From Coffea arabica (taxonomy: Eukaryota; Streptophyta; Magnoliopsida; Gentianales; Rubiaceae): a DNA stretch of 64,000 nucleotides. The notes beneath the pieces were generated by a model. The model saw nothing but the letters and a program-made list of their open reading frames with translations, did no database searches and had not been told where the DNA came from. Shown here piece after piece: positions 57,787 to 64,000 of the stretch (within the stretch, counting starts at the first letter, position 1; the number at the start of each line of letters is the position of its first letter). The stretch is taken from the NCBI RefSeq assembly GCF_036785885.1, contig NC_092317.1, positions 2,482,501-2,546,500 of the forward strand, in the 5' to 3' direction. A program made the position numbers and the translations under genes.

Positions 57787-60503
57787 TTCAGGAAAGTTTT
57801 ACACTTGTGCGAGAGATAAACATAGAGCAAGCAAAAAGTCAGTAAACTGATAGCGTGTCGTCCCGCCACTGCTAGGACTAGGAGTTGCCTCAAGCTGCAG
57901 TCTTGTACCGTTGCTCATTCATTGCCAGATATGAATTGAAAATTGACTCAAGGCTCAAAAGAACCTCTGGCTTGCCGAGTCTTGAAAACGAAGACATGGG
58001 CTTACATGCAAAGGAGTAGAATGCATTACGCGCAAATCAAAAGTCCTCTCCTGCGGTTGAAAACAGATTAGTCCATCAGTGTAGCGACAGTGACAGATGT
58101 AGATGTTGTTGAGATGAATGATGAAAGTCTTCTTGCGCTGTTGCTCTCGTGAAATCTCAATAATGTCTCTTGCCTTTGTATGGACCATGGACTTAAAATT
58201 GCCTCAAGGAGGGACTTAAAATTGCCTCAAGGAGGGACTCAAAAATGTCTTGGGATTAATCATTAGGACAGTGCTACAGTGCCTATAGTTATGGTAACGA
58301 TATTAGGGAAACCTGCTATTATAGGTTTCTATTACCTTTAGTGACAGATCAAATCTTTTAGTGACTTTTTAAATATTATATTAAAATAATTAATATTAAC
58401 TTTAGTAAGTTTTTAATTAAAACTAGTAAGTATATGCCTGAAAGATAAGATTTAGTCAAAAATAAAAATTTACACTTTGAGTAATTTAATTTACTTATTA
58501 TTTGATAAAATTTACTTATGTTTAAATTAAACTTACCAATACTGAAAGTAAAAAATGTACATATTTAAGTAAAAAAACGGTTTTGGGTTCCTGAAAACGG
58601 TTTTGGGTATCACCTTTCTCTTTAAAGTTATCTACCTTCTTCTTATTCAGTTCCCAGTTCCAATGATACGATTGAATTCCCAGGCAAAGGTTTCCACTTT
58701 GATCCACACTTTCTCTTTGTTACAATTGAATAAATCTTCTCATTTCAAAATTTTCATCTTTAGTTCACACTTTGCTTCTATCCTTTCTCATCGTTCGGTT
58801 GGGTTTGAGTGCTGCCATATGCAAACACAACAAAAGGGTTAGCGACGGTGGTAGCCAGCCAAAGAGCATATGAAAAATAGCAGTGACGAGGTTAGATCAT
58901 CATGTTCTCTTGAAATCGTTTGATTATATTGCTGTAATTTATTTATATTTCATTTGTTTTGTTTGTCAAGATTTTCTTGGGAAATCAAGGCTGAGAATTT
59001 GAAGATTTTATTGCAATTTTGGGGCCGAAAATGTCCGTTGAAACATCTAGGAAATGGTTGTAGTTTTGATTGTCTACGGGTAAAATATGTTTAATAGCCA
59101 TGTGAAACATCTAGGAAAGGACTTGAGACCAGGCGTTTAAGTTAAATGTGATTAATTTGTGAATGCATATAAGATGTTTGGTGAAATATCAAAGAGAAAT
59201 TTGTATGTTGTGATTGCTACTCTGTGCGGGTGAGAATTACTAATATATTAGTAACTCAACATGAGCTTTATAACTTGAATTCTTCAGGCAAGAGAGGTTT
59301 CTCCCGTTTTGGAATTCTAAGTTGATACGCTTGATGGAGCATATGTTATTGAACTGAACTGATCTAGAATCATTGTTGCGAATCTGTTGTTTCTATGGAA
59401 ATTTATTATCAGCCTCTTGAATTTTTTACTCCATTGTAACGTCTGCAATGCCACGGAAATTTGGCCATTATTACTCTTGTAAATCTGTGTTGCAGAAGCA
59501 ATTCTTATTACCATCCTATGATACATGTAGATTTTGTAGAATCACATCTTCCCTCTTCTTCAGTCAGGAAAGGAGAGAAAATTCATAGAACAGTTTCCGA
59601 CCATCAATCAATTATGGTGTTATACATACTTCATATTTTTGCATTTTTTTGTTTATTTTTCTTTTGAATGGTGTTGCATGGGGCAAACCTGCAGAATCCA
59701 GTGGTCTTTGAGCAAAGGATTGTCAAATACTGGTTGTTGATACATATAGACACAATCAATTATATCACCGTCTTTGCTCTGTCATGAGAAAAATTTTTGA
59801 ATTTCATTGTAAAGAGCCAAAGGCATTCAACATAATCTAATCTACCTACCCGCAAATTTGTGACTTTCATTGAACTAAGGATTAGATTATGCTGGTTGTT
59901 TCGATATTTTGGACATGTGAATAACTCATCTTCCTCCTAAAAAATTACTAATACGTAAACCCTTACCGGGAGAGTCAAAATAGCTTGTTAATGCCATTGC
60001 TATATCATAACGATTAGACTGGAACATAAATCTGTTGAATGGGTTGATTGGAACAAAATTCAGATGAATGGTTTATATGAGAATTGAGGTTTTCAATTAG
60101 TTTGATGATGGTTTGTAATATAGAGAGAATGGAGTTCTAATCATAAAATACCTAGAAAAGAAACGGGTTGCCAAGTCGAGAAGATAAGTAAGTTTTTAAT
60201 TCAAACTAGTAAGTATATGCCTGAAAGATAAGTTTTAGTCAGAAATAGAAATTTACACTTTGAGTAATTTAATTTACTTATTATTTGACAAAATTTACTT
60301 ATGTTTAAACTAAACTTACTAATACTAAAAGTAAAAAATTTACATATTTAAGTGAAAAAATCACCGGGTTTCTAAAAATGATTTTGGGTTCCTGAAAACG
60401 GTTTTGGGTTCCTGAAACACTTTTGGGTATCACCTATCTCTTTAAAGTCATCTGTCTTCTTCTTATTTAGTTCTCAATTCCAACGATACGATTGAATTCC
60501 CAG
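57787..60503. other. Region upstream of the receptor kinase, with direct repeats
   Basis: Holds the old receptor kinase promoter, a 23-bp tandem pair (58190-58212, 58213-58235), and both copies of a ~330-360 bp direct repeat listed separately. No intact gene was seen. Confidence 0.5.
58404..58728. repeat. Direct repeat copy 1 (325 bp)
   Basis: About 90 percent similar to 60187-60548, same orientation, from AGTAAGTTTTTAATT to CAATTG. It has two units of the word GGTTTTGGGTTCCTGAAAAC where copy 2 has three. Its right end matches the start of the FAR1-type exon of copy 2 but carries an in-frame TGA. Confidence 0.85.
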
Positions 60504-60548
60504 GCAAAGGTTTCCACTTTGGTCCATACTTTCTCTTGGTCCAATTGT
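60187..60548. repeat. Direct repeat copy 2 (362 bp)
   Basis: Second copy, 1.78 kb downstream. It runs into the first recognisable exon of the FAR1/Mutator-type fragment. Confidence 0.85.
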
Positions 60549-61334
60549 TGTTGCTACAAAGGGACAAAAGGCAAAACAGTCCACTCACAAGCGAAAGCGA
60601 AGACGATGCAAAAATGGCAAGTAATCACCTACTCTTAAAATTGACTTATTCTACGGTTAGAATAGCTTTGCAAAACCAGATATGAATGAGCAATGCTAAA
60701 TTTCATCCACTCATTGGCTTTATGTTAGAAGGCCAAAAATGTTAGTTATATATGTACACTTCATATACGCCTTTATAAATTCAATCTTATTGTTTATGGA
60801 TTGTGCTTGGCAATTTTTTTCCCGCAGGTCATTTGGACATGATAGACGAAAATGTACTAAAGTGTGCACAGATGCATATGAAACTCACAATTATGATCAT
60901 GTTGGGGCACCCAATAACGTTGAGAATGTAAATTTGAATCTGATAGGATCATCCGATGGCCTATTGCAATCAGATTCACAGCATGGATGCAATAAGGAAT
61001 TAATGGATAGTAATTGGTTTCAGATCATTCCTCCTGGTCAGGTAATGTATAGCTTGCTTTTATTTATTTTTGTGTGAAGGCATGAAATATAATGGTGCTC
61101 TATTTGCATTTGTATAGGCATTAATGTGGGCATGCAATCCTTCATTAATCCAGAGTCATGTACAAAACACTAGCTTGTTAGGAGATGAAAAGTATTTAGG
61201 TACATTTTTCCTTCTTCACGCCTAAGTTTTATGTTATTTATTTGCTATGATTATGTGTTGTTGTGGCCTTTTTTTAATACAAATCTTATGATGGTTTTGT
61301 AGTGAATGAACCAGATTTCAGCCAAGACCATTAA
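60504..61334 (+). pseudogene. C-terminal exons of a FAR1-related / Mutator transposase-type protein
   Basis: Four exons with consistent phases: about 60504-60620, 60828-61041, 61118-61199 and 61303-61334 (TAA). The first encodes PIVVATKGQKAKQSTHKRKR, a typical linker after the SWIM domain of FAR1/MULE proteins. The zinc knuckle then spans intron 1: RRRCKNGKSFGHDRRKC. A CX2CX4HX4C knuckle would have Cys where this has Gly (GGC in place of TGC). The remaining ~100 residues are polar with no known domain. The upstream FAR1, MULE and SWIM domains were not found in the window, so this is a 5'-truncated gene or a captured fragment. The direct repeat at its left edge suggests rearrangement. The original gene could have been a domesticated FRS gene or a transposon. 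Confidence 0.65.
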
Positions 61335-62159
61335 GGAATTTTATTCTTGAGAGAGTACAAATGTTTTTGCACGTCTTTGCTCAAAGCTTTTAGGATGATT
61401 TAAGTTTCTTCGAATGTAGTTTAATGCGTTTTGATTGTAAATCTGAACATAATCTCCTTAGTTTGCAATTTCTGGTGTTTACTTGTTTTAATGTGAATAA
61501 TTTCAGCTTGCTTGGAAAAAAGTTTGGTGATCAAATTTCAGATATTGTTAGCATCCAAGTGCTCTTGGGTTTGTAAACCAGAAATGTCAATCCAAACTGA
61601 AGCTTTTGATAGTGATATCAGAGCCCTTGATGCTGGTGATCAAATTCTCAAATCAAGTTACTAGCCTTTTGATTGCTTCAGATTTCTGAAGCCAAAGTCT
61701 TTGTGCTCTAAATTCAGTTCTTGGCCATGCAATCTTGTCATGCTTAGATAGCTATATCTAGTGTCCTGCCAGCTTAATTTTGATGCGTAAGTATCAATTA
61801 TTAAAAGTTAGATTCATTCTGATGCTCAAAATGAGCCGTTTTCTCCTATTTTGAAATACCAATTTCATATCAAATGTCTTGTGCATGTAGATTTTGCTGT
61901 TTACTTCAAATTGGACTGGCTTACTTGACGAGCAGAACTCGAAAAGCAACTCAAATACTCATGTTATACAATACTCAGCACACGATTTTTTAGGCTTTAA
62001 AACGTCATTAATGAAAGTTACCCATTCGGTTGTTTAGGAATGTTAGGAGATTCGTCAAATTCAAATGACGATGCCTGAAACTTGTACTTATCCCCAAATT
62101 TGTGTTGTAGTACAGTATCAAGATCTTGCACCAATTCCATTCACCTATAAAAATTATGG
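61335..62159. other. Spacer after the FAR1-type fragment
   Basis: 3' UTR-like DNA followed by AT-rich spacer. No gene or clear repeat was recognised. Confidence 0.5.
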
Positions 62160-64000
62160 CTCCGTTTGGATTAGCTATTTTTAGGATTGTTTTTCAAAAA
62201 CAGCACTGTAGCATTTTGTTTATGAAATACAAGTCCGTTTGGATTAATTGTTTTTGGAGTTGTTTTTCAAAAACTATATGAAAAACTTTTACTGTAGATT
62301 TTTTTGGATTATTTTTAGAAGTATTTTTAAAACATATTTTTGGGTATTTTTATAATTTATAATTTATAATTTTTTTATTTTTATATACATTTATGCATTT
62401 ATAATACATTTATAAATATTTATAAATAAATATATTTATATATTCGCTAAAAAATATATAAATGTATTATAAATGTATTATATTATATATAATACATAAT
62501 ATAAATATATTTATAAATATATAAGTGTATATTATTATAAATGTATAAATTATAAATGAATATTATATAAATGTATAAATTACAATTTATAATTTTTATA
62601 TTTTTATATAAATATACATTTATGCATTTATAATACATTTCTAAATATTTATAAATAAATATATTTATATAAAAATATATAAATGTATTATAAATGTATT
62701 ATATTATATATAATACATAATATAAATATATTTATAAATGTATAAGTGTATATTATTGTAAATGTATAAATTATAAATGAATATTATATATATGTATTAA
62801 TTATAATTTATAATTTTTATATAAATATACATTTATGCATTTATAATACATTTATAAATATTTATAAATAAATATATTTATGTATTTATATAAAAAAATA
62901 TATAAATGTATTATATTATATATAATACATAATATAAATATATTTATAAACGTATAAGTCTATATTATTATAAATGTATAAATTACAAATGAATATTATA
63001 TAAATGTATAAATTATAATTTTATTAATAGATATTAATATTAAGTATAAATGTATTAATATAATTAAAATAAATGTACAAATGTATTAATATTATGTATA
63101 AATATAAAATTAATATTATGTATATTAATATAAAGTTATAAATGTATTATATTATATATAATACATAATATAAATGTATATTATAAATATACATTAATAT
63201 ATATTATGTATAAATGCACATTTATATAAATGTATAATATATATAATATACAATATTCATATAAATATATAAAAATATTTATAATATGTATAAATAAATA
63301 TATAAATATTTAATATATATAATATATATTAATATTAATTATAAATATTATAATATTATAAATATGGTGTTTATATAGTATTTCAATTTGTAATATTTAT
63401 TGTATATTTCATTATATAAATATTTATATAATATATAATATATAAATATATAATATATAATTTTTAATTTGTAAAATATACATAGTATTGTATATATATA
63501 ATATAATATACATAATATAATATATCATACATAATATACATTATTACATTATTACATATTATGTATATTATATATTATACATACCATTATTATACACAAT
63601 AATGTACATAATAATATTATACATTAATAATGTATATATTATAATATAATGTACATAATATATTATGTATAAATATTTACACATTTATGTATACAATATT
63701 ACATATTATATATATTATATTATATTATGTATAATATACAATATTATGTATAATATTAATTTATATAAATATTTATATAATATATAATATATATATAATT
63801 TTCAATCTGTATATTTCAATTTATATTAATATAATATAATATATATAATATACATAATTGAAATATACAAATTGAAATATACATATGTAGTTGTTTTTGA
63901 TATAATGTTTGGATATGGTGTTTTTGGAGTTGTTTTGGAAATACACATTTACTGTAGCATTTGGAATGTGAAAAACAGTTTTTCAAAAACAGCCCCAAAA
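62160..64000. mobile_element. A+T repeat block framed by TIR-like ends (cut by window end)
   Basis: Left side: two direct copies of TCCGTTTGGATTA followed by TGTTTTTCAAAAAC and ACTGTAG words (62163-62310). Right side (63890-64000): the same GTTTGGAT, TTTTTGGAGTTGTTTT and TACTGTAGCATTTGGAA words, and a terminal stretch whose minus strand begins TTTTGGGGCTGTTTTTGAAA, an inverted relative of the left end. Between them about 1.5 kb is nearly free of G and C. This looks like a non-autonomous foldback/MITE element, probably nested, whose A+T interior expanded. The right end may continue beyond the window. Confidence 0.5.
62350..63020. repeat. Three tandem A+T units of about 213-229 bp
   Basis: The marker TTATGCATTT recurs at 62391, 62620 and 62833. 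Each unit also holds ATATAATACATAATATAAAT, a TATAAGT(G/C)TATATTATT word and ATAAATGTATAAATTA, in the same order. Units differ by small indels. Beyond 63020 the sequence stays A+T-rich but loses the period. Confidence 0.85.

Noticed and set aside
62160-64000. Organellar DNA insertion as the source of the A+T block
   Set aside because: No organellar gene or recognisable intergenic sequence; the TIR-like flanks and tandem units explain it better.

Overview
The window is nuclear DNA of a dicot plant. It is AT-rich, the genes carry many short GT-AG introns, and the proteins match land-plant families closely: a class III peroxidase, a P-class PPR protein, a trihelix factor, an OVATE-family protein, a PDX1.2-type protein and a G-type lectin receptor kinase. 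The style of the proteins fits a core eudicot, perhaps an asterid, but I cannot name a species. No LTR retroelement, CRISPR array, rRNA or convincing tRNA gene was seen.

Layout. 1-11 kb: a 15-exon PXA/PX/nexin-C membrane protein (+). 12.6-13.5 kb: ribosomal protein L37 (-) with a classic telo-box/site II promoter. 14.3-18.6 kb: a DDX11/CHL1-type iron-sulfur helicase (+). 20-20.6 kb: OFP17-like (+). 21.3-23.5 kb: peroxidase 48-like (-). 25.4-27.4 kb: mitochondrial-type PPR protein (+). 28.4-34.1 kb: kinesin-13B (-). 34-38.8 kb: gene-poor. 38.8-39.8 kb: PDX1.2 (+), the non-catalytic member of the vitamin B6 synthase family, with heat-shock elements upstream. 40.3-42 kb: mitochondrial basic amino acid carrier BAC2 (-). 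46.3-47.9 kb: trihelix factor (+). 49.1-50.8 kb: an unrecognised, probably plastid-targeted, acidic-tailed protein (+). 52.4-53.6 kb: TMA7 (-). 54.6-57.8 kb: a broken lectin receptor kinase (-). 60.5-61.3 kb: the C-terminal exons of a FAR1/Mutator-type protein (+). 62.2-64 kb: an almost pure A+T repeat block framed by TIR-like sequence and cut by the window end.

Most genes are unrelated housekeeping genes that do not form a pathway. Their order is informative, though. From memory, RPL37-KIN13B-PDX1.2-TMA7 is the order of Arabidopsis At3g16080-16060-16050-16040, and DDX11 and BAC2 are the neighbours At1g79890 and At1g79900, so the window looks like an ancestral block that Arabidopsis later split between duplicated segments.

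I rebuilt exon structures by hand and checked that the reading phase closes at every junction. Eleven multi-exon or single-exon genes close perfectly. Two of the introns are GC-AG. Small transposons with target-site duplications were found: a tRNA-type SINE, a shorter SINE candidate, and a Mutator-type MITE with a perfect 9-bp duplication. I found no undescribed multi-gene system. The most interesting items are the PDX1.2 pseudoenzyme with its heat-shock element array, the unknown plastid protein, the conserved gene order and the A+T repeat block.
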